From positions 4,584,001 to 4,648,000 of the forward strand of contig NZ_PHHE01000001.1 in NCBI RefSeq assembly GCF_002813455.1: a DNA stretch of 64,000 nt, read 5' to 3'. The stretch is from Pseudomonas baetica. Lineage in GTDB: Bacteria; Pseudomonadota; Gammaproteobacteria; Pseudomonadales; Pseudomonadaceae. This document shows, piece after piece, positions 54,143 to 64,000 of this stretch (position 1 is the stretch's first letter; each line of letters starts with the position of its first letter). A model generated the notes under the pieces. The model was not told the DNA's origin. It searched no databases and worked only from the letters and a program-made list of their open reading frames with translations. The translations under genes were made by a program, and so were the position numbers.

Positions 54143-54853
54143 TTACGCTTTAGGAGTAACGTCTTTAACGTCGTAGTCCTTGAATTTCTTCACGCCGCCC
54201 TTGTTCAATGCTTCGATAATCGACTTACGAGCGGCAGGAACCTTTGTACCGTTGTCGTAGGTGATTTCAGCCGGTTCCAACACTGGCTTGGTCGCACCAG
54301 CCGGGGTAACCAGCTTGAAGCCAAGGAATTCGAACGCTGCTCGATCCTGTTCTAGACCGGCAGGGCCAGCACGCAATGGGAACTCAACCGACTTGTCACC
54401 TTTCGAAATCTGGTAAATCGACATGGTGCGGGTGCCTTTAGGCTCGCCCGAGGCCGCTGCTTTACTGCCACGCTTCCCTTTGGTGTTGGTCGCGACGTGA
54501 GCGGCTTTAACTGCTTCCTGAGCTGCTTGATAAGCCAGTTCTTCGAATTCTTCACGGTAGGCTTGAAGAATGTCAGGGAATTTGAATTTTTGCTTGAAGT
54601 CGCTCAGTGCCTTTTCGTGATTGGCACGATTGTCTTTGATGCTTTTGAGCTTGGTGGTCAGCTCAAGAATCTTCGCTACGTCGCCAGCTTCGGAGGCGGC
54701 TGTGATTTGTTTCAGTGTTTCTTCGTAGTCAGTCGCAATGCCTTTGGTGGTCAGCACTTCGATGATTTTTGCACCCACCTCGTTAACCTGAACCGAGTAG
54801 AGGTGTTTGTTTTCTTCGTAGCTGGCTTTGTTGCTTTTGACGTCAGTAGTCAT
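54143..54853 (-). CDS. Hypothetical soluble protein, GC-richer than its neighbours
   Basis: The ATG at 54853 gives 236 residues. The N-terminal half is helical (YEETLKQITAASEAGDVAKILELTTKLKSIKDNRANHEKALSDFKQKF). A basic, Ala/Gly/Lys-rich linker (NTKGKRGSKAAASGEPKGTR) leads to a beta-rich C-terminal domain (MSIYQISKGDKSVEFPLRAG...). Coiled coil, basic linker and C-terminal domain recall nucleoid-associated proteins, but I see no MvaT or H-NS signature. The gene is noticeably richer in G and C than surrounding island genes, pointing to separate origin or strong codon selection. Confidence 0.65.
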   Translation of the reverse strand: MTTDVKSNKASYEENKHLYSVQVNEVGAKIIEVLTTKGIATDYEETLKQITAASEAGDVAKILELTTKLKSIKDNRANHEKALSDFKQKFKFPDILQAYREEFEELAYQAAQEAVKAAHVATNTKGKRGSKAAASGEPKGTRTMSIYQISKGDKSVEFPLRAGPAGLEQDRAAFEFLGFKLVTPAGATKPVLEPAEITYDNGTKVPAARKSIIEALNKGGVKKFKDYDVKDVTPKA

Positions 54854-55194
54854 GTGATTCTCCAAAGGCTGTGATGATGATGCGACCATCAAGGCTTAGC
54901 TGTGTGCCTTGTTGAATCCGATCCTAGAAGATTGATTAACCTTCAGCAAGGGGGTTGCCTATGGTTTTCGTGTTTATTTCATCCGATTAATTGAAATGGT
55001 CGATTAACAGTTACAGATTTATGAATGTGTTTCGGAATGAACGTATGTCAGGTTAGGAATCAATGCCTGTGCTTTTGATGCCTTCTAATGGTTCATAAAT
55101 TTATTGTTGAAATTCTATTGGTTATTTATTGCTCAATCTGGACAACGGAAATTTATATGCGATAATTAGAATAGATGAATAGCAAAAGGAACCT
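54854..55194. other. Intergenic gap with divergent promoters
   Basis: 340 bases between divergent genes. It includes the island promoter copy 4 at 55139-55166. The rest is AT-rich with no recognised gene. Confidence 0.5.
55139..55166 (+). promoter_or_regulatory. Island promoter with conserved spacer, copy 4
   Basis: TGGACA, 16-base spacer with GGAAATTTATATG, GATAAT on the plus strand, 28 bases before the 772-aa gene. Confidence 0.75.
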
Positions 55195-57513
55195 ATGCCT
55201 ATAAAAAAAGAAATGTTGGTTGCTGGAAATTTTCAAACTCAGTCCTTTGATTTAGTGCCAGCAAAACTAGCCACACCAGAACAAATAGCAATATCTGAAC
55301 GATTTTTCAAAGAATTAACTGACAAGGTTAAGGCGATTGACCCTAGCTTGGTCATTAATTACGACCGCTTCCCAGCACTAACCGTAATGAAAGGTGGCGA
55401 GACAATCGCTGTATTGGCTCATTCAGCACCTTCACAACGTCATGAGTATCTAAAGAGTTTCGGTTGTACTGCCGCTTTGTACAGTGGTGCTTTCCTCAAC
55501 GCGAATACCTTCAAACAAACAAAACAGATTTTGGAAATATTCAACGTCAATATGAACCAGATGAAGGTTCGTGAAGACTTGGGCAACAAATACGAATTGG
55601 CTAACCAGTGTCTGAATAATTTGAAGAATCAAGAATTCGATTACGTGAATCTTGCGAATCTTAGGGATATGTACGTTGCTCACACGACACTTGCCAACAA
55701 CTACTTGAAAATGCGTGGTGCTGATAAGGGGATCTTCGACGGTGACAAGGTTCATCGTTTGTCAGAAGAACACGCCATGCTCATGCAGGATGACCCAACC
55801 TTCTTTAAATTCACTTCATTAAATGATGAGAAGCTGAACGCTAATCTCAATACCTTGATGGACTCGTACAACGAGAGAAAGCCAGCCACAAACCCTGATG
55901 ACCCGGCTCAGGTTTCACAACTCAACAAGATAGCGGCAGGTATCCACAAGGAATTAAGCGAGCAAGATAAGAAAGCTGAAATTGAGAATGAAAGACTTGA
56001 ACAGTACATGAGAGAGCTAGGTTTCATGTACAACCAACGCAAAAAATCGGTCTATAAGAAATACGCGAACATCAATCAAGTCTCTATCTGCAACCGCTAT
56101 AACCGTGAAATGCTGAATTTCAAAACCGGTGGTAGTGATGTGAATATCAACAAAGCCGCGATTCATGATGATAATGCTTTGATACTTGGGGTGAAAATTG
56201 CCGCTGATAAAGGCTTTATGCCGTTGGTGATTAGGGTTTCAAATTCTGCTGTGAAGCTTAACGGTGAAGACTCTTGTGCTTTGTTTGTAGAGAAAACAAT
56301 TAACCATGCCTTGGAGTCAGGGAAATACAACATTGATGAAATAATTGTTCCTGAAGCATGGCAGTACATGATTGACATGAAAAAAGAAGAGCTGTTGAAC
56401 AACGCCTCTCTAGGTCAAGCCAATGAGCAAGACATTCAGGCTCATCAGTCAAGACAGGAAGCGAAGGCTTCAAACCCTACGGCTGATGTAGCTTCACCGG
56501 CTGTAGACGTGAGCGGTGGTAGCGTGGATGTCGAGTTAAACGATGAACCGGGTTCTTCAAGTCCTACACCTGTGACCAGCCACCCGGACGCTGCAGCTAC
56601 TACTTCCGCAGTCCCATCACCTGAACCTGTTCCTGTGACTGGTGGATCTACTGCTACACCAGCGGCCAATCAACCATCAGCCCCTGTAGCAGCCCAATCG
56701 GCCCCGTCCATTCCTAAACGTCCAATCGTCATGGGTTGCTACCTCGTCGCATCGGGTGAGCATTTCCTTCTCTATGGCGTGAAGGACAACATGAAGGTCA
56801 ATGACGATAAGACCATGAAGCGTGTCATCAACAAGCTCTGTGACCTTGAAGGAATCACTGTGGATAAAGTCCACGGGTGCTGGTACACGGCGGTTCCGCG
56901 TCCGTTGTTGACCCTCGCTGAAATCAAGAAGCTGGAAGCTGAAATGACTATCGGCATGGATGACGCACAAGAAAAGCAGTTCATGAAGGACATGAAACGT
57001 ACCCATAGCTTCAAACTGGCCCATGACAGCCTAAAAGACTTGAAAGCCATCGCTCTTGAAGCCGCTGTGGTGGTTCCTAAACCATCGCCATTCCTTGAAG
57101 TATCAATGGATGAACCGAATACGGTGACGCCTCCTGTAGCGGGGCCAGTACCAACCACCGGCCCTGTTGAGGCTGAAACACGCACACCTGTGAATGTGGT
57201 TGTAGAAGGTGGGTTTGATGCGTTCGATTTACCAACAACCGAAAAATTTATGAATGATTTGCTCGGCCTGAACATGATTGATTCACCAATGTATAAGGCA
57301 CTTCAAGAAGCAAGAGCAACTGGAAAGGTAGAGCGTGATGAACCTGTCAATGAAGTTAAAGACGTTGGAAAGAAGCTTGTGGACGATGGCATTGATTACA
57401 CCTCCGCTTTAAAAGACGTTGAGAAAGTAGATAAAGATAAGCAAGAAACTGTTGCTGTACTCAAAAACGCTATGGCAAATAAAAAATCAAACACAATAAA
57501 GGAGAGTATATGA
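55195..57513 (+). CDS. LPD7-like polyvalent protein, 772 aa
   Basis: A long soluble protein. The N-terminal ~300 residues are helical (KVREDLGNKYELANQCLNNLKNQEFD...). Residues ~315-390 (HDDNALILGVKIAADKGFMPLVIRVSNS...) resemble the LPD7 fold found in relaxases and other large proteins of mobile elements. A Pro/Ala/Ser/Thr linker lies at ~410-505. A second folded unit (CYLVASGEHFLLYGVKDNMKVNDDKTMKRVINKLCDLEGI, ~510-600) and an acidic helical tail follow. It could be a transfer-associated DNA-handling protein. It overlaps the next gene by four bases. Confidence 0.6.
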   Translation: MPIKKEMLVAGNFQTQSFDLVPAKLATPEQIAISERFFKELTDKVKAIDPSLVINYDRFPALTVMKGGETIAVLAHSAPSQRHEYLKSFGCTAALYSGAFLNANTFKQTKQILEIFNVNMNQMKVREDLGNKYELANQCLNNLKNQEFDYVNLANLRDMYVAHTTLANNYLKMRGADKGIFDGDKVHRLSEEHAMLMQDDPTFFKFTSLNDEKLNANLNTLMDSYNERKPATNPDDPAQVSQLNKIAAGIHKELSEQDKKAEIENERLEQYMRELGFMYNQRKKSVYKKYANINQVSICNRYNREMLNFKTGGSDVNINKAAIHDDNALILGVKIAADKGFMPLVIRVSNSAVKLNGEDSCALFVEKTINHALESGKYNIDEIIVPEAWQYMIDMKKEELLNNASLGQANEQDIQAHQSRQEAKASNPTADVASPAVDVSGGSVDVELNDEPGSSSPTPVTSHPDAAATTSAVPSPEPVPVTGGSTATPAANQPSAPVAAQSAPSIPKRPIVMGCYLVASGEHFLLYGVKDNMKVNDDKTMKRVINKLCDLEGITVDKVHGCWYTAVPRPLLTLAEIKKLEAEMTIGMDDAQEKQFMKDMKRTHSFKLAHDSLKDLKAIALEAAVVVPKPSPFLEVSMDEPNTVTPPVAGPVPTTGPVEAETRTPVNVVVEGGFDAFDLPTTEKFMNDLLGLNMIDSPMYKALQEARATGKVERDEPVNEVKDVGKKLVDDGIDYTSALKDVEKVDKDKQETVAVLKNAMANKKSNTIKESI

Positions 57514-58235
57514 AATTTACTGAAAAATTAGACCTGACGTTAAAGAGTGACTGGTCTGAAAGAAGAATGGCGTTAATTAGACAGTTTGTGACGGATGAAG
57601 ATAATTACATGCCGCACGTTTGGGGGAACCCAAATGAGGCATTAGCTCATATGTGGGCAAGCAATCCAGACGATTTAGTCGCTGAGTATTTCATTCAAAG
57701 TCACGCTAGAGATTTGATTAATCTAATCAACGATGATTTTGTTGAAAGGCTTTCGTGCGATGAGAGGGAAAGCACAGACTTTAATGAGCTTGTAAGTGGG
57801 ATGAATGAAAGAGAAAAATTTGTGGCTACTCAAAAATTTGAAAACATTAGAGATAAATACGTTGGATACACAAGCTTTACGAAAATTAAGTATGACAACA
57901 AGGTTGATTTCTCGGGTGAGATTTTAGTTCCTGAATATATTTATGATTTAGTCAAAGCTGTTTACCATGAATCACAAAATTTTGCGTATAAAATTTTCAA
58001 GATAAAAATGGAAGTTCAAAGCTTGTTTAGGGCGTTAACGCTCGATTACAGCACAAAGGTACACGCGAACGCGAAAGCCAATGAGCAAGCAAAGGTAGCT
58101 TCATTGAAGTCATTCATTGAGTCACTTCAAACTAGACAGGATAAGCCGACGATGGCACAAGAGTATTTGAAGGGGAAGGCCGCTATGATTGCTGATGAAG
58201 CTCCCGGCAATTGGAATGATGACATCACAACATAA
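57510..58235 (+). CDS. Hypothetical protein coupled to the polyvalent protein
   Basis: A 241-residue soluble protein overlapping the 772-aa gene (ATGA), with AAAGGAGAG before the start. Mostly helical, charged (DWSERRMALIRQFVTDEDNYMPHVWGNPNEALAHMWAS). No family recognised. A terminator follows at once. Probably a partner of the preceding protein. Confidence 0.62.
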   Translation: MKFTEKLDLTLKSDWSERRMALIRQFVTDEDNYMPHVWGNPNEALAHMWASNPDDLVAEYFIQSHARDLINLINDDFVERLSCDERESTDFNELVSGMNEREKFVATQKFENIRDKYVGYTSFTKIKYDNKVDFSGEILVPEYIYDLVKAVYHESQNFAYKIFKIKMEVQSLFRALTLDYSTKVHANAKANEQAKVASLKSFIESLQTRQDKPTMAQEYLKGKAAMIADEAPGNWNDDITT

Positions 58236-58236
58236 C

Positions 58237-58263
58237 AAAACCAGCGAAAGCTGGTTAGTTTTT
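58237..58263. terminator. Bidirectional terminator
   Basis: AAAACCAGC, loop gaaa, GCTGGTTAGTTTTT between convergent genes. Confidence 0.82.
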
Positions 58264-59001
58264 GAATGATGCTGGGGGTAGGGTAGGGGACGGTACACTT
58301 TCTGGTTTAAGCTCTGGCAGTGATCCACCGCCGCTAGTAGTTTTGATGGGTTGAGGTTGGTCATCGGCTGTAATGTCGTTTAGGAATGGTTCGATAACTC
58401 TCCTGTTCACGGATTCAAGATGTTCAGCTACTTTCTTCAATGTGCGTTTCTTGGCATCAATCCAAACCATTTCCATGACTGTTTTGTGATGTTTGAATGG
58501 AATGTTTCTTTTCAGCACTTCCTTCAACGCTGTCGTAAATTCATCTTTGTAGAGATTGTCCGCAACGTAGATGAAATCGTCATGCTCAGTCTTCAAGATT
58601 TTCTGAATCACCTCTGCTTCTAGTTCTATTGCCATATCATTAAGTATTCGTTCAATCATCGCATGATTAAAATCAGGATATGTCTCTCGCAATTTATGCT
58701 CAATAAGAGATTCTGACATTCCGTTGTACGGCATTTTCCCAATGTAATAGTTCTTTTCTTTTCTGACTTTATTGGCCGCTTTAACCCGTTGCGTACAGAT
58801 GATATAGCTGGATTCCATCGCATGTTTCCATACGATTTCTATAAATATGGCTTTTATCTTTGAAAGGCCTAAGCTATTCAGAAGAAAATCATCATTCTCA
58901 ATCGGAACAAAATCTTCGTCGATTGACGTTTCTGGCTCATGAGTTTCGACCGGATTACGTCTCTTAAGGACTTTAAGAATCGCTTTGAGTTTTTCTTTCA
59001 T
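58255..59001 (-). CDS. Hypothetical protein
   Basis: The ATG at 59001 gives 248 residues: a basic start (MKEKLKAILKVLKRRN), a helical middle with many charged residues, and a Gly/Ser/Pro-rich tail (TTSGGGSLPELKPESVPSPTLPP). It starts inside the end of the small gene at 58973, so it is coupled. No family recognised. Last gene of a four-gene minus-strand unit with conserved promoter copy 5. Confidence 0.6.
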   Translation of the reverse strand: MKEKLKAILKVLKRRNPVETHEPETSIDEDFVPIENDDFLLNSLGLSKIKAIFIEIVWKHAMESSYIICTQRVKAANKVRKEKNYYIGKMPYNGMSESLIEHKLRETYPDFNHAMIERILNDMAIELEAEVIQKILKTEHDDFIYVADNLYKDEFTTALKEVLKRNIPFKHHKTVMEMVWIDAKKRTLKKVAEHLESVNRRVIEPFLNDITADDQPQPIKTTSGGGSLPELKPESVPSPTLPPASFKN

Positions 59002-59158
59002 GCTGATGCTTCCCAAATGATTTAGCACCTTCCTTCAAAACGGCTTCGCGTTCTGTTGGTGTGATTTTTGAACCGTTCTTTTTTAGATCCTTGTCGAAAG
59101 TATCTAAAAATTTGTCGTAGATTACGGCTTCGACTTCTGCTTTATTTTGTATCTTCAT
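58973..59158 (-). CDS. Small hypothetical protein
   Basis: A 61-residue charged helical protein (MKIQNKAEVEAVIYDKFLDTFDKDLKKNGSK...). Three ATGs stand in tandem. I choose the third because it is seven bases from GGAG. It overlaps both neighbours. Confidence 0.55.
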   Translation of the reverse strand: MKIQNKAEVEAVIYDKFLDTFDKDLKKNGSKITPTEREAVLKEGAKSFGKHQHERKTQSDS

Positions 59159-59966
59159 CATCATTCTCCTTTGTGTCTATGTTGGTTTGTTGGACATCAC
59201 TGATGTCGTCCTCTGCTAGCATTGCTGCTATGTCTGGAATCACTATTTGACCTTTAAAATTACCGTCTTTAATGGTTGTTTTAGAAGCCACAAGCTGACC
59301 GTTCTTGCTTGTTGAATTGTCTTTGAAGTAAATACCATTCTGGTAAATGTCTATCGTGAATTTGACGCCGTTTGTGAATTCGAACGAGATAGAGTGATTG
59401 TTGAAGAACATGTCTTCATTGGTGATTACCTTTGTTACTTTCTCCTTAGTCTTTTTGTTTTCCACGGTTTTGAAGCATTTGTAGATTGTTGGTCGGCCAT
59501 TGTTTTTTTCTTGTAGCTGGGCTTTCTTCGAATCATCAAGTGATTTGAAGTTCTGCTTTTTCTTTTCATTGCTAACAAAAAACAACTCATACTGCTTGAT
59601 GATTTCTGAGTCTGTGTAGCTGAATAAGCCTGAGTGATTCAATTCTTTTCGGGATTGAAAGTAATCGTTGTAGATGATTAAGTGATTTGTAAGCTGTTCA
59701 AGATAGCTATCAAGGCTTTTTACCTTCGTGTTCAGGTCTAGCTTTTTGTATGTGAGTATATTCCTACGAATCATATCAACGATTGAAAGACTGTGATTGT
59801 GCTTAATCGTTGTCTTGCAGATGTATGACGTAAAATGATTGAGCTGTTCTTTGAATGTGATTGCGTTCAGCTTCTCAACTAAAATGTCTTTTCTAATAAT
59901 GAGTTCTTTGGCTGATATTTCAAGCTGTATTTTTAGTGACTCATTTTTTTCCTTAATGTCATCCAT
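59142..59966 (-). CDS. Hypothetical protein
   Basis: A 274-residue protein from an ATG with AAAGGAG upstream. The N-terminal 150 residues are helical, with coiled-coil character (DDIKEKNESLKIQLEISAKELIIRKDILVEKLNAI). The C-terminal part is beta-rich (FTIDIYQNGIYFKDNSTSKNGQLVASKTTIKDGNFKGQIVIPDI) with an acidic tail. Not recognised. The upstream gene lies 10 bases away, and it overlaps the next small gene. Confidence 0.6.
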   Translation of the reverse strand: MDDIKEKNESLKIQLEISAKELIIRKDILVEKLNAITFKEQLNHFTSYICKTTIKHNHSLSIVDMIRRNILTYKKLDLNTKVKSLDSYLEQLTNHLIIYNDYFQSRKELNHSGLFSYTDSEIIKQYELFFVSNEKKKQNFKSLDDSKKAQLQEKNNGRPTIYKCFKTVENKKTKEKVTKVITNEDMFFNNHSISFEFTNGVKFTIDIYQNGIYFKDNSTSKNGQLVASKTTIKDGNFKGQIVIPDIAAMLAEDDISDVQQTNIDTKENDDEDTK

Positions 59967-59976
59967 ATGTCTCCTT

Positions 59977-60609
59977 TTATGATGTTAGTTTTGGTTTGTT
60001 AGTGCGAGGGGTTGCGGCCTGTGTTGGCTGCTGTTCAATAGGTTTATTCTCCATAGTGGCTTCTCGGGTAGCTTTACCTATGAGACGTTCGATTTTGGCT
60101 ATTTCATCTTTGAAAAGCTTTTTTGTGAAGCGAACTCTGATAGGTTTTGTAAGTGCGAGGTAATCAGACATCAAAGCAGGGTCACGCTTAGCGATATTCT
60201 CTCTTCCAAGGTTCTGTTGTGGATTACCAATAACGGCTTTAAGCTCGGCACTGCTTTCTAGGCAATCTTTCGGGTTGATGACCGTGAGATATTCATAACG
60301 GAAAGCACTGAGTTTTTTCTTCGCTGAGGCTTCATCCGTAATCATGATTGATTTGTAGTTCTTTATGTCAATACAAGAACGCTGATGAACCGAATCAACG
60401 ATTTTCTGTGCTTCTATGAAGTCAGTTTTACGAAGATATGGGTTATCATAGATTTTGTTGTACAGGTCTTCGTAGCAACTGTTTTGAGCTGTTTCAAAAA
60501 GATCGTTAATGTAGGCTTCAACGCTTTCTTGCTTTTCAGATTTAGCTATCGCTATCAAATTCCATTTGGCTTCGTTTGTATATTTCGTCGTACTCATTAA
60601 ATTACTCAT
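59977..60609 (-). CDS. Hypothetical protein
   Basis: A 210-residue helical soluble protein (EKQESVEAYINDLFETAQNSCYEDLYNKIYDNPYLRKTDFIEAQKIVD...) with a Pro/Thr/Gln tail. An alternative start lies four residues downstream. Neither start has a strong ribosome site, and the promoter -10 lies only 15 bases before the first ATG, so the message is nearly leaderless. First gene of a four-gene unit. Function unknown. Confidence 0.6.
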   Translation of the reverse strand: MSNLMSTTKYTNEAKWNLIAIAKSEKQESVEAYINDLFETAQNSCYEDLYNKIYDNPYLRKTDFIEAQKIVDSVHQRSCIDIKNYKSIMITDEASAKKKLSAFRYEYLTVINPKDCLESSAELKAVIGNPQQNLGRENIAKRDPALMSDYLALTKPIRVRFTKKLFKDEIAKIERLIGKATREATMENKPIEQQPTQAATPRTNKPKLTS

Positions 60610-60624
60610 GGATAGTTAATATTC

Positions 60625-60652
60625 ATTTTAGCATATGAATTTCAATGTTCAA
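60625..60652 (-). promoter_or_regulatory. Island promoter with conserved spacer, copy 5
   Basis: TTGAAC, 16-base spacer with TGAAATTCATATG, TAAAAT on the minus strand, directly before the four-gene unit ending at 58255. Confidence 0.75.
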
Positions 60653-60867
60653 GATTGATAATTATTTATAGGTATTTATTTGACAATCGTTTTTGAGTTG
60701 TTAATATGATTGGGAGGCTGGTGTTTTTGGTTTATTGATTGTCTATCACTTGTTCTAGCCTCAATCTTTCGTATTTACCTATATGAAAAAAGAAGCCGCT
60801 AATTCTTGGCGGTTTTCTTTCGTCTATTGAAATGTGTCAATGATTTGATATTCTGATAATAAGAACA

Positions 60868-61029
60868 ATGAGAAAGACAATGAAAAAGCAACCAATAGAC
60901 AAGGATGTAAATGCGACTGAGTATTTTATAGAGCAAGATGAAGATGACGCTGATGATTGGGAAGATAACCCATTCAAAGCTAATGATTTAGAATGGTGTA
61001 GAACGACAGAAGTAGGTGAAACCGCCTGA
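60868..61029 (+). CDS. Small very acidic protein
   Basis: A 53-residue frame (MRKTMKKQPIDKDVNATEYFIEQDEDDADDWEDNPFK...), basic at the start and highly acidic in the middle. The second ATG (60880) is a possible start. The ribosome site is weak, but a terminator follows within 20 bases. It could be a DNA-mimic-like or regulatory peptide. This is a guess. Confidence 0.4.
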   Translation: MRKTMKKQPIDKDVNATEYFIEQDEDDADDWEDNPFKANDLEWCRTTEVGETA

Positions 61030-61043
61030 GACTTGCGATAAAA

Positions 61044-61070
61044 GAAAAACCCCGATTAAGGGGCTTTTTT
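61044..61070. terminator. Bidirectional terminator
   Basis: AAAAACCCC, loop gattaa, GGGGCTTTTTT at the 3' end of the relaxase gene, convergent with the small acidic gene. Confidence 0.85.
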
Positions 61071-62109
61071 ACGTCTTCTTCTTGATGTCTTGGTTGGATT
61101 TCTCCAAAGCTTGAAGCCTTCTGAGTTCATCACGTTCGGCCTGTGCATTCTGCTCATTGGCCTTGATAGTTCGGTACTCCCTGATTACGTCTTGTTCAGT
61201 CTTGGGCCTTGGGGCTTCTGGCGGGATAGAAACAACGACAGGTGTAGGTTCTGGTTTGAATTTCTCCAAGGCTTTCGTAGCCGTACCTAGGCGAGCCGGA
61301 CACTGATGTCTCACAAGCTCTAGGATCTTGTGGTACTGAGCTGTGAGGTCTGCTGGTTCAGCCTTGTGATTCGTCTTCTTCGGTGGGTTCAAAATCATGA
61401 GCGGATCTAATCCATTCTTGAGCATGTCCACAAACGCTTGACCTACCGGGCTTCTATCAATGGTTTTCCACTGATTCGCTACTGACTTCACGTCGAAGTA
61501 CCTACCTGTCGCTACGAACGCCTCAATGGCTAGCCTGTTTGTCTTGATGACATCCTGAGCCTTCTTGTCCAGTTCGGCTTTCAACCATTCCTCATCGGCC
61601 TGTGAAGGGCTGTAGCCTTCGACCTTCAAACCCTGCAGCATGGCTTGACGCCAAATGTTCTGAGACTGCTTCAAGCTCCCCGGTCTGGTGATGACAATCG
61701 CTGAGTACCCATCTTCTAAGTAGAGCTGTACAAGAGCCTTAGCGGCTGCGACAGACTCACTGTTGAGCGTGGTTTGTAGGGTGTCATCGGTACGCTTGTT
61801 GATCGCCAATGCCTGACGGTTGAATCGTTTGTCTAGAAACACGCCTCGGTCACTGTCGTACTTGAAATTGCTCTTCAAGCAGATCGAGAACCTGCCGCCG
61901 CTGTCCGCCATGTAGTCTGAGATAGAAGGGTAGTCGCGAATGAGCTTCTTTTTGAACATAGGGCGTTTACGGCCACGGCTATCGATCAACATGGCTTCAT
62001 TCCCTTCAAAGAAAATCTCTGACTCTGTACCGGTCTTCAAGTCCTTGTGAATCATCTTGGAATTGCGGTTTTTGATGAGGTTCAGGGTCTGAACGACTTT
62101 AGGGTCAAG
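61069..62109 (-). pseudogene. Relaxase, 3' part (C-terminal LPD7-like region), split by IS3 element
   Basis: From LDPKVVQTLN onward this is the C-terminal part of the relaxase whose front part lies at 63346-64000. The FFEGNEAMLIDSRGRKR...SISDYMADSGGRFSIC...AAKALVQLYLEDGYSAIVIT...LKVEGYSPSQADEEWL region resembles the LPD7 domain common behind relaxase catalytic domains. The end is a charged coiled-coil tail (YRTIKANEQNAQAERDELRRLQALEKSNQ). Removing the IS and one repeated base restores an open frame (DTK-LDPKVV). As it stands the gene is interrupted. Confidence 0.75.
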
Positions 62110-62174
62110 CTGTAGTGGTCTAATGAAACCGGACACCCATTTAGGCGAGAATGCTCGCCAGATAGAGGTGTCTG

Positions 62175-63337
<1,163 letters not shown>

Positions 63338-63345
63338 CCACTACA

Positions 63346-64000
63346 CTTCGTGTCTGTGTCGGCCACGTATAGGCTGAACCCCTGAATCTGGCCCTTAGCC
63401 GTGATGAGCGGGAGAAGGTAGACGTTCATCTTCCTGAGTGCTGCATCAAGCTCTGTGATGCTCTGGTGTTTCTTGGATTTGATGAGGTTCGCTACGTCAT
63501 GCATGACAAGCTGAGTTTTGTTGCTCGCCTTGTCGTAGAGCTGATGTGATTCAAGAAGGGTCTTCTCTCTGTCCATGAGGTATTTCATGTTGAAAGCCTT
63601 TCCATCCATCCTCACGACAAACTTGTCAGCTCCGCTTTTAGCTGTGCCGTCTATTGGTTCTGGAAAATCAGTGATGGTGATGCCGTGCTTATCAAGAATC
63701 TGTTGAATGTTCTCCTTGGTCGCACCTTTCAAAATGACCTTCATTCTGTTTCTGAATTTCTTGTATTCGGCTTCCGACGTAGGAATGAATCTATCTCTAG
63801 CAGCGTTCGTGTTGGTCGGTAAAAGTGATTTGCTAAATTTTGGGTCATTCTCTAAAGCGTTCAATGCCCAAAACATTCTTAAACCTGAGTTGTGTAGGTC
63901 GAGATTTTTTCTGTCGTATGATTTGCTAGACATCAAGATATGTAGGTGAGATTTATAAAGTCCTGTCTCGGTTTCGTATTTGATGTGGGGTACAGCTTGA
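63346..64000 (-). pseudogene. Relaxase, 5' part (catalytic region), partial at window edge
   Basis: The frame enters from beyond 64000. Reading inward it gives HIKYETETGLYKSHLHILMSSKSYDRKNLDLHNSG. SHLHI is an HxH motif like relaxase motif III, and the surrounding pattern fits MOBP-type (NikB-like) relaxases. It continues to LYVADTDTK and is broken by the IS3 element. Relaxases nick oriT and are covalently carried into the recipient. The catalytic tyrosine should lie in the missing upstream part. With the IS in place the C-terminal part is lost. Confidence 0.72.

Overview
The window looks like the chromosome of a fluorescens-group Pseudomonas carrying foreign DNA at both ends. The evidence is a complete wsp chemosensory operon followed by prfB and lysS, the TetR/lipoprotein/hydrolase/LptF-type gene order known from Pseudomonas, and five GTGGGAGCG-type REP doublets. 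The core (about 10.2-39.3 kb) is GC-rich. The right island (39.47 kb to the end) is clearly AT-rich.

Left accessory region (1-8187). A candidate structured RNA (58-470) is closed by a perfect 19-bp inverted repeat. It is followed by a PLD-like/zinc-ribbon gene pair, a TraX-family gene, an OmpA-type lipoprotein operon with a terminator, and small genes leading into an IcmV-like protein and a DotA/TraY protein. This resembles one end of a type IVB (Dot/Icm, IncI-like) conjugation module. An IS66-type element (8188-10205) with tnpB and tnpC but no tnpA sits at the boundary, and I see no target duplication.

Core region. On the minus strand is an orphan T6SS cargo locus: hcp, vgrG, a DUF4123 adaptor, a 1003-aa effector candidate and a Sel1-repeat putative immunity protein. 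Downstream are a second, N-terminally truncated effector with its own Sel1 partner and the nonsense-mutated remnant of a third Sel1 gene beside the IS66. The central parts of the two effectors are almost identical while their C-terminal tips and partner genes have diverged, as in polymorphic toxins. hcp has a -24/-12-like promoter with three TGCGCAA-N4-TTGCGCA dyads upstream. Then follow wspABCDEFR (surface sensing to cyclic-di-GMP), prfB with its programmed +1 frameshift, lysS, a TetR regulator, a lipoprotein, a MATCAP-like (QEGLA motif) metalloprotease homologue, a lipoprotein hydrolase, an LptF-like OmpA lipoprotein and a DUF4398 lipoprotein.

Right island (39468-64000). A large serine recombinase marks the left end. 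Next come a helically phased array of TTCATAC dyads, a small ParA and a ribbon-helix-helix partner. After these are an ArdC-like antirestriction metalloprotein, two very large lipobox-bearing membrane proteins with DotA/TraY-like layout, many unrecognised genes, an LPD7-like polyvalent protein, and a relaxase gene split by an IS3-family element and running off the window. Five genes or gene groups in the island share a nearly identical promoter whose 16-bp spacer is conserved, suggesting element-wide co-regulation. The region reads as an integrative mobilisable or conjugative element with its own partition cassette and a divergent IVB-type transfer apparatus.
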